Positions 55,785-64,000 of a stretch of 64,000 nt of DNA are shown here, piece by piece. A model generated the notes under the pieces. That model saw only the letters and a list, made by a program, of their open reading frames with translations. It made no database searches and had not been told where the DNA came from. Position numbers and translations under genes: made by a program. Positions within the stretch are counted from its first letter, which is position 1, and every line of letters starts with the position of its first letter. This DNA is from Chloroflexota bacterium (GTDB lineage Bacteria; Chloroflexota; Dehalococcoidia; UBA1151; TMED-70), in the NCBI GenBank assembly GCA_002721875.1, contig PBLU01000026.1, positions 62,001-126,000 of the forward strand, read 5' to 3'.

Positions 55785-57677
55785 ATGTCAAAAGTAATTG
55801 GAATTGATTTAGGTACAACAAATTCAGCGATGGCTGTAATGGATTCTGGAGAACCTTCTGTAATTGAAAATAATGAAGGAAAAAGAACCACTCCTTCAGT
55901 TGTTGCATTAAACACAAAATCTAACGAAAGATTTGTCGGTGAAACAGCAAAAAGACAGTCAATAACAAACCCAGAAAATACAGTCTATTCAGCCAAAAGA
56001 TTTATGGGAAGAAGATTTAACGACGGAGATCTTAAAAAAGAAATTTCTAGAGTATCTTATGGCATTAATAAAAGAGGAAATGGAGACGTTGGTATAAAGT
56101 TAGGTGAGAAAGATCATGCTCCAGCCGAAATTTCTGCGATGGTTCTTAGAAAACTTAAGGAAGATGCTGAAAATAAGTTAGGTGAAAAGGTTGATCAAGC
56201 GGTTATTACAGTTCCTGCTTATTTCAATGATTCTCAAAGAGAAGCTACCAAAGTTGCTGGCCAAATTGCAGGATTAGAAGTACTAAGAATTATTAATGAG
56301 CCAACTGCTGCTTCACTAGCTTACGGACTTGATAAAGAAGGTGATAGAACTATTGCAGTTTATGATCTAGGTGGAGGAACATTTGATGTTACAATATTGC
56401 AACTTGGAGAAGGAGTATTTGAAGTCAAATCTACAAATGGAGATACTCAATTAGGAGGCGATGATTTTGATAACACATTAGTAGATTTTATTTGTGATGA
56501 CTTTCAGAGTGAAAATGGTATAGATCTTAAAAAAGATGCTGCAGCACTACAAAGAATTAGGGTTGAAGCCGAAAGATCTAAGATTGAATTATCATCATTA
56601 AATCAAACTGAAATCAATCTTCCTTTTATTTCAGCTGACTCAAATGGTCCAAAACATCTTCAGATGACTCTATCTAGAGCCAAGTTAGAAGAACTTACTA
56701 CAACTTTAGTCGAAAAAACAGTAAAACCAACTCTTAATGCACTTAAGGATGCTGGAGTGAAACCTGAAGAAATAAATGAAGTTGTTCTTGTTGGTGGAAT
56801 GACTAGGATGCCATTAGTTACTGAAAAAGTTAAGGAATTATTCAAAAAAGAACCTAATAAAACAATTAATCCTGACGAAGTAGTAGCTTTAGGTGCAGCT
56901 ATTCAAGCAGGCGTATTACAAGGGGATGTTAAGGATGTTCTTTTACTAGATGTAACTCCTCTAACATTAGGTATAGAAACACTTGGAGGGGTTAAGACTC
57001 CATTGATTGAAAGAAATACCACTATCCCAACATCAAAAACTGAAACATTCACAACAGCTGCTGATAATCAGCCTAGTGTAGAAATTCATGTTGTTCAAGG
57101 AGAAAGAGATATGGCTAATGATAATGTTTCAATAGGAAGATTTTCCTTAGATGGAATCCAACCTGCCCCTAGAGGAATCCCTCAAATAGATGTAACTTTT
57201 GATATAGATGCTGATGGTATAGTAACAGTTAAAGCCAAAGATAGAGCAACTAATAAAGAACAACAAATTACAATAACAGGAAGATCAGGAATGTCTGATG
57301 ATGAAATAGATAAGATAGTTAAAGATGCTGAAAAAAATGCTGAAGAAGATAAAAAATTAAGATCAAAAATTGAAGCAAAAAATTCGTCAGAAGCAGTTAT
57401 TTATCAGGCTGAAAAATTAATAACTGAAAATTCAGACAAAGTTCCGGAAAATATAACTGCTGACTTGCAAACAGAAATAGATAACTTGAAATCCATAATT
57501 TCTAATGAAGAATCTGAAGTAGAAGTAATCAATGAAGGATTAGAAAAATTAAATGTTGCTTTACAAGCATTTGGACAAAATTTACCACAACAGGAAAATA
57601 ATGATACTAACCCTCCAAATGATAGTGATAATCCAAGTGATGATGATACTGTTGATGGAGAATACAAAGAAGTATAG
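55785..57677 (+). CDS. dnaK: Chaperone DnaK (Hsp70)
   Basis: A 630-residue Hsp70. ATPase domain: [26 protein letters not shown] and VGGMTRMP; linker [15 protein letters not shown]; substrate-binding domain and helical lid; and the C-terminal acidic tail ending DGEYKEV. Full length. It refolds proteins with GrpE; dnaJ is not in this operon. SD AAAGGAA precedes the ATG. The next gene begins nine bases later. Confidence 0.97.
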   Translation: MSKVIGIDLGTTNSAMAVMDSGEPSVIENNEGKRTTPSVVALNTKSNERFVGETAKRQSITNPENTVYSAKRFMGRRFNDGDLKKEISRVSYGINKRGNGDVGIKLGEKDHAPAEISAMVLRKLKEDAENKLGEKVDQAVITVPAYFNDSQREATKVAGQIAGLEVLRIINEPTAASLAYGLDKEGDRTIAVYDLGGGTFDVTILQLGEGVFEVKSTNGDTQLGGDDFDNTLVDFICDDFQSENGIDLKKDAAALQRIRVEAERSKIELSSLNQTEINLPFISADSNGPKHLQMTLSRAKLEELTTTLVEKTVKPTLNALKDAGVKPEEINEVVLVGGMTRMPLVTEKVKELFKKEPNKTINPDEVVALGAAIQAGVLQGDVKDVLLLDVTPLTLGIETLGGVKTPLIERNTTIPTSKTETFTTAADNQPSVEIHVVQGERDMANDNVSIGRFSLDGIQPAPRGIPQIDVTFDIDADGIVTVKAKDRATNKEQQITITGRSGMSDDEIDKIVKDAEKNAEEDKKLRSKIEAKNSSEAVIYQAEKLITENSDKVPENITADLQTEIDNLKSIISNEESEVEVINEGLEKLNVALQAFGQNLPQQENNDTNPPNDSDNPSDDDTVDGEYKEV

Positions 57678-57686
57678 AGGTATAAG

Positions 57687-58541
57687 ATGAAAATTTATCA
57701 AATAGATGAAAAAGTTGTTGTAGATGACGGAGAAAAAATAAGTGATATTACAAAATTAAGACCTTCTATAAAATCGTCCTTAGATTTAATTAAAGTTGCT
57801 CTGAGTAATGATCTAACTGTTTCTGAGTATATTAAAAAAACTATAATTAAAAATAAGGAATATTTATCTAAGGCCGAACTTATTAATGCAAGAATCCCTA
57901 TAGATTCACCAGAAACTTGGGCTTTTGGTGTAACTTATGAAGATTCAATGAAAGAAAGGCAAGCTGAATCTGATACACCTGATGTTTATGGAAAAGTTTA
58001 TGTAGCTGATAGGCCTGAAGCCTTTTTCAAAAGTACCCTTGCAAGATTGAAGGGCCCAAATGATAAAGTTGGAATTAGATTAGATTCAACTTGGGATGTG
58101 CCTGAGCCAGAGTTAACTTTTATTATTTTTCAAGGAAAAATTATTGGTTTTACAGTAGGTAATGATATGTCTAGTAGGTCAATTGAGGGTGCAAATCCTC
58201 TCTATATACCTCAAGCCAAAATATTTAATAATTCTGCATCAATAGGACCTTGCTGGGTTCCTATTGAATTGATTGATTACAATAACCTAAAAGTAGAAAT
58301 GATTATTACAAGGATTTCAGAAAAAGTCTTTTCAGGATCAGGTAGTACCAGCTTAATGAAAAGAAAATGTGATGAGTTAAATGAGTGGCTTCATAGAAGT
58401 AATGACATACCAGACGGAACAACTGTTATGACGGGTACAGGAACAATACCTCCTGAAGATTTTACTTTGCAAGAAGGGGATGAAATCTCTATCACAATAG
58501 AAAATATTGGAACCTTAGTGAATAAAGTTATTAAGGTTTAA
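57687..58541 (+). CDS. Fumarylacetoacetate hydrolase family protein, KdaD-like
   Basis: A 284-residue FAH-fold enzyme. The C-terminal domain (about 70-284) has WAFGVTYEDSMKERQAES, DVPEPELTFII (metal ligands Glu/Glu), GFTVGNDMSSRSIEGANPLY (metal Asp), QAKIFNNSASIGP and GTIPPEDFTL. These motifs closely resemble 2-dehydro-3-deoxy-D-arabinonate dehydratases, which act on sugar-derived 2-keto-3-deoxy acids. Its position after dnaK is odd for such an enzyme and its ribosome site is AGAGGT. Its 3' end overlaps convergent pyk by four bases. Confidence 0.85.
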   Translation: MKIYQIDEKVVVDDGEKISDITKLRPSIKSSLDLIKVALSNDLTVSEYIKKTIIKNKEYLSKAELINARIPIDSPETWAFGVTYEDSMKERQAESDTPDVYGKVYVADRPEAFFKSTLARLKGPNDKVGIRLDSTWDVPEPELTFIIFQGKIIGFTVGNDMSSRSIEGANPLYIPQAKIFNNSASIGPCWVPIELIDYNNLKVEMIITRISEKVFSGSGSTSLMKRKCDELNEWLHRSNDIPDGTTVMTGTGTIPPEDFTLQEGDEISITIENIGTLVNKVIKV

Positions 58542-59959
58542 TTTATTGTTATAACTCTTATTAGGTTTGTGTTTCCCTTAAAACCTATTGGTAAACCTGC
58601 AACAACAACTATAGTATCTCCTATTGAAGCAAGTTTTTCCTCTAATACAAAGTTTTCTGAGAAAGTGAACATATCTTCAATATGATCAAAGCTTTCTACA
58701 TTTATTGTATTAACTCCCCATCTTAAACCTAGATTTATTGCTGCATTATTATCAGGGGATATAGCAACTACTGGCTGAGAAGGTCTATATGCAGCAACTC
58801 GAGCTGCTGTAGAACCAGATTCAGTAAATGCAACTATTAATTTTGCATCTAATTGATCAGCTATATTTGCTGCACCATGGGCTATTAATTCATCAATGAT
58901 TTTTTTATTATTTGAATCTACTTGATCTAATTTTATACCTCTTAAAGTTTTGTGATTTATATCATTTTCAGCAATTGTTGAAATTTCTCGCATAAAATCA
59001 ACTGCTCTAATAGGATATTTACCTATAGAGGTTTCACCAGAAAGCATAATGGCATCTGATCCATCTAAAACAGCATTATGAACATCTGTAGACTCAGCTC
59101 TTGTGGGTTGAGGATTTTCAGTCATAGATTCTAGCATTTGAGTTGCAGTAATCACTTCTTTTCCTTTTTGATTACATAAATTTATAATAAATTTCTGAGC
59201 TGCTGGAACTTGAGAAATTGGTAAATGAACCCCAAGGTCTCCTCTCGCAACCATTATAGAATCGGAGTGATTTATTATTTCCTCTAAATTATCTAAAGCT
59301 AACTGTAGTTCAATTTTAGAAATTATCTTTAGATTTTTATCTTTAATTTTTTCCTTTACTCTAATTATGTCTTTGACATTTCTTACGTAAGATAAACCTA
59401 AGTAATCGATATCATTTGAATTTACAAAATTGATCGCACTTTGGGTCTCTTCTGTAAAATAGTCTAACTTTGAAGGTAATCCTCTTGGTACAACAGCTTT
59501 ATTACTAGTTATTTTTCCAGCTAATTGAACCTTTGTCTTAATTATTGTTTTATTTATCTCAGTGATCTCCAGTTCTACTGCTCCATCATCAACAAGAAGA
59601 ACAGCTCCGTTCTTTACATCTAGATGTAATCCTGGTGGCCAGACTGATAATTCATCTTTATTCGAGTTACCGCAATTAAGGAATAATTCATCATCAGTGC
59701 TTAAATCTAATGAATTATTCTTAATTTCTCCTAATCTATATTTAGGTCCGGGAAGATCAGCTAGGATAGGTATAGGGGAATCTAATTTTTTTGAAACATT
59801 TCTTATATTTGAAATTATATTGAGATGATCTTCTTCTTTTCCATGAGAAAGATTAATTCTTGCTACATTCATGCCTGACTTAATCAATTCTTCAATTATT
59901 TCAAGTGAATCTGATGATGGACCGATGGTACAAACAATTTTAGTTTTTTGTAAATTCAT
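58538..59959 (-). CDS. pyk: Pyruvate kinase
   Basis: A 473-residue pyruvate kinase, transferring phosphate from PEP to ADP at the end of glycolysis. TKIVCTIGPSS, MNVARINLSHG, ISKIELQLALDNL (catalytic Lys region), MVARGDLGVHLP, MLSGETSIGKYP and the C-terminal allosteric domain are present. The length is typical. It is monocistronic on the minus strand and divergent from the coiled-coil zinc-ribbon gene. Confidence 0.96.
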   Translation of the reverse strand: MNLQKTKIVCTIGPSSDSLEIIEELIKSGMNVARINLSHGKEEDHLNIISNIRNVSKKLDSPIPILADLPGPKYRLGEIKNNSLDLSTDDELFLNCGNSNKDELSVWPPGLHLDVKNGAVLLVDDGAVELEITEINKTIIKTKVQLAGKITSNKAVVPRGLPSKLDYFTEETQSAINFVNSNDIDYLGLSYVRNVKDIIRVKEKIKDKNLKIISKIELQLALDNLEEIINHSDSIMVARGDLGVHLPISQVPAAQKFIINLCNQKGKEVITATQMLESMTENPQPTRAESTDVHNAVLDGSDAIMLSGETSIGKYPIRAVDFMREISTIAENDINHKTLRGIKLDQVDSNNKKIIDELIAHGAANIADQLDAKLIVAFTESGSTAARVAAYRPSQPVVAISPDNNAAINLGLRWGVNTINVESFDHIEDMFTFSENFVLEEKLASIGDTIVVVAGLPIGFKGNTNLIRVITIN

Positions 59960-60069
59960 TAAGATTTCCTTATTATCCTTAAAACCTTAAAATCTTTAAG
60001 AAATTAGAATTTAGTTTATCTCTTATGTTTCGTATTATATATTATAGAGAAACTACTACCATATAAATT

Positions 60070-60771
60070 GTGTCTGAAGAAAATATAAAATACTTTGAAG
60101 TACAGAAATATGATAAGGAAATAATATCATATAAAAATATTATTTCCTCAATCGACAAAAAATTGAGTGATAGACTTGGAATTTCAAATCATAAGAATAA
60201 ACTCATTACAATAAAAGAAAAAATTGATGAACAAGAAAAAATTCAGAAAAAAATATTAAATTTAATTAAAGAAAATGAAGATTCTATTAATACCATCAAT
60301 TCGACAATTTATTCAGGAAAAATTAGAAATACTAAAGAATTAGAAGCCCTCGAACTTGAATTAAAATCAAAGTCAGAATTTATATCAAATATTGTGCCTA
60401 AAAAAGATATTGTTTCTGGTAATCTTACTAAACTTTATGAATTAAGAGACAATACTGAACTTAAGATTATTGATATTGAAGATAAATGGGTTTCGGAAGA
60501 AAAAAAATTGATTGCTGATAAAGAAGATCTTTCTCAAAAAATAGCATCAAGCCTAAGTGCAAAAAATGCCTTATCTGGTAATTTAGATAAAAATATACTT
60601 ACTCTCTATGAAAATTTCCTTTCTAAAAATGGGAATATGGGTATTGGAAAATTAGAAAATAATAAATGTCCTTCTTGTAAAATTGAACTACCTAATGCAT
60701 TTATTGAAAAAATAAAATCTTCAGAAAAACCAATAATCTGTAATTGTGGGAAATCCTTAATAACGGAGTAG
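60070..60771 (+). CDS. Coiled-coil plus C4 zinc-ribbon protein (DUF164/CdsZ-like)
   Basis: A 233-residue protein: an extended antiparallel coiled coil (about 10-175), then a C4 zinc ribbon with CPSCKIEL (knuckle 1) and ICNCGKSLI (knuckle 2). This architecture is the bacterial zf-RING_7/DUF164 family, of unclear function, often near rnpB or RNase-related genes. The start is GTG at 60070; no good ribosome site is visible, and a TATTAT (60032-60037) is a candidate -10. Confidence 0.8.
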   Translation: MSEENIKYFEVQKYDKEIISYKNIISSIDKKLSDRLGISNHKNKLITIKEKIDEQEKIQKKILNLIKENEDSINTINSTIYSGKIRNTKELEALELELKSKSEFISNIVPKKDIVSGNLTKLYELRDNTELKIIDIEDKWVSEEKKLIADKEDLSQKIASSLSAKNALSGNLDKNILTLYENFLSKNGNMGIGKLENNKCPSCKIELPNAFIEKIKSSEKPIICNCGKSLITE

Positions 60772-60776
60772 AAATT

Positions 60777-61895
60777 TTGAAATGTCTGGCATTAATAAAA
60801 GATTTAAGTAATACCGAGGAAAAAAATAAAGTAATAGATTTTTGTAGATATGAAAAATTAGATATAGATTTATTTTCTGAAAAATATGATTTTGAAGAAA
60901 TTATTTCTATAATTGAAATAGAGAATATATCTAAAATTATCATCTCATCTCCAGAAATTTTAGATAATGATTTATTGGGTTTTTGTAAAAAAATGCTAAA
61001 TCTCATAAACCGTAATATTATGGTTTTTTGTGCTTCATATGATTTTCCTGATCCATTTCAAAATGCAATTAGAGTTTTGCCTTATTTCGGAAAAAAACCT
61101 GAAAGAATTTCTAGAATAAAGGAATCAATCAATAAAAAAGCATCTAGAGGACAAGTTTTAGGTAAGATACCTTTTGGTTATAAAAAAACCTCATCAAGTC
61201 TTTTTAAAATAGATGATAGAGAGGCAGAAGTTGTAAGAAATATTTTTAATTTATATCTTAAGTATGGATCTATTAGTAAAACATCTAAAGAAATTAGTAG
61301 AATTACAGAAAAAAAATGGTCCTATCAGTCTATAAAACATCTTCTTTGTAATGATTTTTATGTTGGTAATTATAGAAGATATAATGTACTAATACCTAAT
61401 TCTCATGATGCTATAATTGCAAATTCTATTTTCAATAAAATATCTAAAATATTAAGTGTTAATAAAAAGAGAGAATATAAACAAAACTTTTGGAACAGAC
61501 TTTTATTTTGTAAGCACTGTGAATCTAAACTAGTTACTACTAATCATAAAAATTATTGGATTAGTAATGGGGTGAAAATTTCTAAAAATTATAAATACTA
61601 TACTTGTAAAAATAAAAATACAAATAATTATTTATGTAATGAATTTAGTATTAAGTATGAAAAATTAAACTCAATTCTTGAAAAAACTTTTTCAAACAGT
61701 AATTTTTATGAAAAAAAATATTCAGAAAAATATTTATATAAAATTGTGTCTGAATTTACTACGGATAAAATTACATTTTCTGATTTTGAAGATGAATTTA
61801 ATAAGCTATTATTTCATATTGAAAATTCAAATAAAATAATAAGAAAAATAATTGTCAGTAAAGATTCAAACGAAATTATTTTAAGTTCAATTTAA
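60777..61895 (+). CDS. Serine-recombinase-like protein with a degenerate catalytic domain
   Basis: About 372 residues from a TTG at 60777 (GGAG eight bases upstream; an earlier in-frame TTG-type start at 60744 would overlap the preceding gene and has no ribosome site). Residues about 105-230 are the Recombinase domain: RISRIKESINKKASRGQVLGKIPFGYKK, EVVRNIFNLYLKYGSISKTSKEI, KHLLCNDFYVGNYRRYN. It is followed by a zinc-ribbon with FCKHCESKL, YYTCKNKN and CNEF, and a short helix tail. The N-terminal resolvase domain is odd: the usual R-x-S-x-x-x-Q and D-R-L-S-R motifs are replaced by ALIKDLSNTEE and ISSPEIL, so catalysis is unlikely. Located between a zinc-ribbon gene and rnpB. No IS or phage neighbours. 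Confidence 0.75.
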   Translation: MKCLALIKDLSNTEEKNKVIDFCRYEKLDIDLFSEKYDFEEIISIIEIENISKIIISSPEILDNDLLGFCKKMLNLINRNIMVFCASYDFPDPFQNAIRVLPYFGKKPERISRIKESINKKASRGQVLGKIPFGYKKTSSSLFKIDDREAEVVRNIFNLYLKYGSISKTSKEISRITEKKWSYQSIKHLLCNDFYVGNYRRYNVLIPNSHDAIIANSIFNKISKILSVNKKREYKQNFWNRLLFCKHCESKLVTTNHKNYWISNGVKISKNYKYYTCKNKNTNNYLCNEFSIKYEKLNSILEKTFSNSNFYEKKYSEKYLYKIVSEFTTDKITFSDFEDEFNKLLFHIENSNKIIRKIIVSKDSNEIILSSI

Positions 61896-61903
61896 AATTA
61901 GTT

Positions 61904-61909
61904 TATAAT
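61904..61909 (+). promoter_or_regulatory. Consensus -10 box of the rnpB promoter
   Basis: TATAAT sits about 15 bases before the first paired base of the RNase P RNA, so transcription would start near 61916-61920. TTAAGT (61881-61886) is a possible weak -35 at 17 bp. The box lies after the recombinase stop, so rnpB has its own promoter. Confidence 0.55.
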
Positions 61910-61923
61910 AAATATATTGGGTT

Positions 61924-62273
61924 GAAGAAGGACGTGTGATCGCTGGTATGCATATATCAGAGGAAAGTCCGAGCACCACTAGGAAAAGTGCCTGCTAACA
62001 GCAGGGCAAGGTGACTTGACGGAAAGTGCAACAGAAAGTGTACCGCCAAATTTTGGTAAGGTTGAAAAGGTGAGGTAAGAGCTCACCACTTATATTGGTA
62101 ACAAATAAGGTATGGTAAACCCCACTTGGTGCAAGGCTAAATAGAGGAGCTAAGTTTCCTAGACAGCTCCAGGGTAAGCTGCATGAGCTAATTGGTGACA
62201 ATTAGCCAAGATGGATGATCACAGATACTTATTATTTATAAGTAGAACAGAACTCGGCTTATAGTCCTTCTTT
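61924..62273 (+). ncRNA. rnpB: RNase P RNA
   Basis: About 350 nt of bacterial RNase P RNA. The conserved core GAGGAAAGTCCGAGC (61960-61974 region) and its partner near the 3' end ACAGAACTCGGCTTATAG are present, together with the terminal helix: GAAGAAGGAC (61924-61933) pairs with GTCCTTCTT (62264-62272). The pattern resembles the common type-A architecture. It processes the 5' leader of tRNA precursors with RnpA. Ends are set from the terminal helix and could be off by a few bases. Confidence 0.95.
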
Positions 62274-62297
62274 TACCTGAGCTCGAATTAAAGTTTG

Positions 62298-63878
62298 CTA
62301 AGGTATTGCTTGACCAGCAAATATTCCTGTACAATTTTCATCATCTACTGCTATTTTTCCATTAACTATTACATAAGGTATTCCAACAGGAAATTGTTTA
62401 GCATCATCGTATGTTGCTGTATCAATAATTTTTTCTTCATCAAAAATTACAATATCCGCAAAATATCCTACTTTGAGCATTCCTCTTTTAGTAAGATTGA
62501 AAGTTTTAGCTGGGTTATTAGCAATTCTTTGAATCATTTGCTCTAGAGAAATTATATTAAATTGTCTACGTAATCTTCCTATAAACCTAGGAAAGGTACC
62601 ATATGCTCTTGGATGAGGAACACTTCCAATAGCAATTGAATCGCTTCCAATCATATAGTCTGGTCTAGATAAAAATTCAATTGCATCCTTACTCAATTGT
62701 CTCCATATTGAAATGCTTTCTGGAGGAACCATCCAGAAGCCAACCTGTAGATCTTGTTCTATTAATAAATCACATATTAGATCTCCCATTGAAATTCCTC
62801 TTAGATCAGAAATTTGAGAGACAGTCATACCTTCTAATTCTGGATTATTTGGTAGATAAGAAAGCAATACCTCATTCATTTTACGTTTTTTATTTTGCTT
62901 TAGGCTTTTGATTATTTTTTCTCTAGATTCTTTATCATTTAGTCTTTGTAAAATATCTTTAGGCCCTCCTTCGTGTGCCCAACTTGGAAGATTGCTGAGT
63001 AAAAAAGAACTTCCTGTAGGGTAAGGATATAATTCTAGAGTGCAATCTACTCCTTCTGATTTTGCTTTATCAATTAATTCTAAAACCTCTGAAACTCTAC
63101 CTGCATTTTCAGCATTTGTTCTTGTATGAGAAAAATGAACTCTTACTCCGGATCTTTTACCTATTTCGAGAGCTTCAGGTACTCCACCTCCACCATAACC
63201 TCTTTCTGTATTTACATCTCTTAGATGAGTTATGTATACTCCATCATGTTCTCTGACAACTTTGCATAATTCTATTAATTCTTTTGTATTGCTCCAAGCG
63301 TTAGGATGATATGACATTCCTGTAGCAAGCCCAACAGCACCCTGAGATAATCCTTCATCAAGTAAATATTTAGCTTTATCTAGATATTTAGCTATCAGTG
63401 GTTTATCATAAAAGCCAACTGACTCCATTCTAAGAGCACCATGTGAAACAGGGTATGCAGTATTTATAGAAACCTTTTTATGATAATGAGATCTAAAAGC
63501 ATTCACACTACTCATATCAAGATTTTTTGGAGCTGGACCTAAAATTCCTCCTAAATACTTTTTTTGAACCTCATAATTATCCTCAGAAAGAGGTGCATAA
63601 GATAATCCATCTTGTCCAAGAATTTCTGTAGTAACTCCTTGCCTAAGACTACTAGCATGCTGTGGATCATTTAACAAAACTCCATCATGATGAGTATGTG
63701 AATCAATAAATCCTGGTGATACGATTAATCCTTTTGCGTCAATTATTTGATTTGATTCTTTATCTCTTAAGTCTCCAATTGATTCAATTTTCTCATTTAT
63801 AATGCCAATATCCGACTTGAATCTTGATTTCCCTGACCCGTCAACAATATATCCATTACTAATTATTAAGTCGAACAT
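62298..63878 (-). CDS. D-aminoacylase / N-acyl-D-amino-acid deacylase family amidohydrolase
   Basis: A 526-residue amidohydrolase. DLIISNGYIVDGSGK, then SPGFIDSHTHHDGVLL (metal HxH) and RQGVTTEILGQDG are typical of the D-aminoacylase branch, as are YITHLRD, VHFSHTR and MIGSDSIAIG with the catalytic Asp, and FADIVIFD near the end. It would hydrolyse N-acyl D-amino acids or a related amide. Its stop lies about 25 bases from the end of rnpB, which is transcribed toward it. Confidence 0.88.
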   Translation of the reverse strand: MFDLIISNGYIVDGSGKSRFKSDIGIINEKIESIGDLRDKESNQIIDAKGLIVSPGFIDSHTHHDGVLLNDPQHASSLRQGVTTEILGQDGLSYAPLSEDNYEVQKKYLGGILGPAPKNLDMSSVNAFRSHYHKKVSINTAYPVSHGALRMESVGFYDKPLIAKYLDKAKYLLDEGLSQGAVGLATGMSYHPNAWSNTKELIELCKVVREHDGVYITHLRDVNTERGYGGGGVPEALEIGKRSGVRVHFSHTRTNAENAGRVSEVLELIDKAKSEGVDCTLELYPYPTGSSFLLSNLPSWAHEGGPKDILQRLNDKESREKIIKSLKQNKKRKMNEVLLSYLPNNPELEGMTVSQISDLRGISMGDLICDLLIEQDLQVGFWMVPPESISIWRQLSKDAIEFLSRPDYMIGSDSIAIGSVPHPRAYGTFPRFIGRLRRQFNIISLEQMIQRIANNPAKTFNLTKRGMLKVGYFADIVIFDEEKIIDTATYDDAKQFPVGIPYVIVNGKIAVDDENCTGIFAGQAIP

Positions 63879-63902
63879 ATTATTATGGCATTCCTTATCT
63901 TT

Positions 63903-64000
63903 TTACTCAGATTGACCTCTTTTGGCCCAATCCATTTTTTCAAACATATTTAAGCCTGGGTCTAAATTGATACCATCTTTATTTTTTTCTGGAGGATGTT
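63903..64000 (-). CDS. C-terminal fragment of an unidentified protein
   Basis: An open frame enters from the right edge and ends at the TAA at 63905-63903, 25 bases upstream of the amidohydrolase ATG. The visible tail ends NMFEKMDWAKRGQSE. Only 31 residues can be read, too few for a family call. The close spacing implies cotranscription with the amidohydrolase. Confidence 0.55.
   Translation of the reverse strand, partial: HPPEKNKDGINLDPGLNMFEKMDWAKRGQSE

Noticed and set aside
60744..60776. Longer N-terminus for the recombinase-like protein
   Set aside because: It would overlap the preceding zinc-ribbon gene and has no ribosome site, while TTG at 60777 follows GGAG.
61995..62201. Open frame on the minus strand
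   Set aside because: It lies wholly inside the RNase P RNA gene, so it is a shadow.

Overview
The window is a compact, very AT-rich stretch of bacterial chromosome with no plasmid, phage, IS or CRISPR signature. Genes are packed tightly. Same-strand neighbours often overlap by 4-8 bases, and several convergent pairs overlap at their 3' ends, which suggests a streamlined genome. The gene mix points to a free-living, probably marine, aerobic heterotroph. It includes HspR-type MerR regulators, a PAC2-family protein, a luciferase-like flavin monooxygenase, an enolase-superfamily dehydratase with tandem ABM proteins, a D-aminoacylase-like amidohydrolase and SufBCDU. My best guess is an AT-rich marine Chloroflexota of the SAR202 type; this is inference from gene content, not a phylogenetic result.

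Layout. 1-3025 (minus): isoprenoid/squalene genes (hpnE-like partial, an orphan that may be a decayed HpnG-like phosphorylase, hpnC-like, polyprenyl diphosphate synthase). 3106-8564 (plus): inverted repeat, HspR-like MerR, clpC, ispDF, cysS. 8561-10246 (minus): secG and gatB. 10297-14377: promoter region and sufB-sufC-sufD-sufU, without sufS. 14374-16179 (minus): an epimerase and a signal-less periplasmic-binding-like protein. 16278-21839: rlmB, a DHA2-like MFS exporter, then an SDR / tandem ABM / mandelate-racemase-like / beta-propeller group that looks catabolic. 21927-31802: NYN RNase-like protein, MFS transporter, TolB-like lipoprotein, luciferase-like monooxygenase, M20 peptidase, ilvD, M1 aminopeptidase. 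31799-35487: PAC2 protein, a structured leader before a NUDIX gene, an ABM-like orphan, a beta-hydroxyacid dehydrogenase and a ferredoxin-NADP reductase-like flavoprotein.

35647-46885 is a pyrimidine region: a PyrR-binding hairpin abutting the pyrR ribosome binding site, pyrR-pyrB-pyrC-carA-carB, an opposing methyltransferase, a molybdate-type ABC transporter (modABC) and pyrF overlapping modC. A bifunctional-nuclease-domain gene with a leaderless-looking promoter then leads into the complete F1Fo ATP synthase operon (47479-54453). Its a-subunit carries a large His-rich insertion and its epsilon subunit lacks the C-terminal helical domain. A 52-residue zinc-ribbon gene lies antisense after atpC. 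A second MerR gene heads grpE-dnaK, with no dnaJ, followed by an FAH-family dehydratase. pyk (minus), a coiled-coil zinc-ribbon protein, a serine-recombinase-like protein whose catalytic domain looks dead, the RNase P RNA gene, and a D-aminoacylase-like amidohydrolase close the window.

The most noteworthy items are the leader upstream of the NUDIX gene (strong Shine-Dalgarno, 11-codon mini-ORF, competing stem and a 26-bp hairpin), the apparently catalytically dead recombinase beside rnpB, and the two ATP synthase subunit anomalies. I found no tRNA, rRNA or convincing intrinsic terminator.
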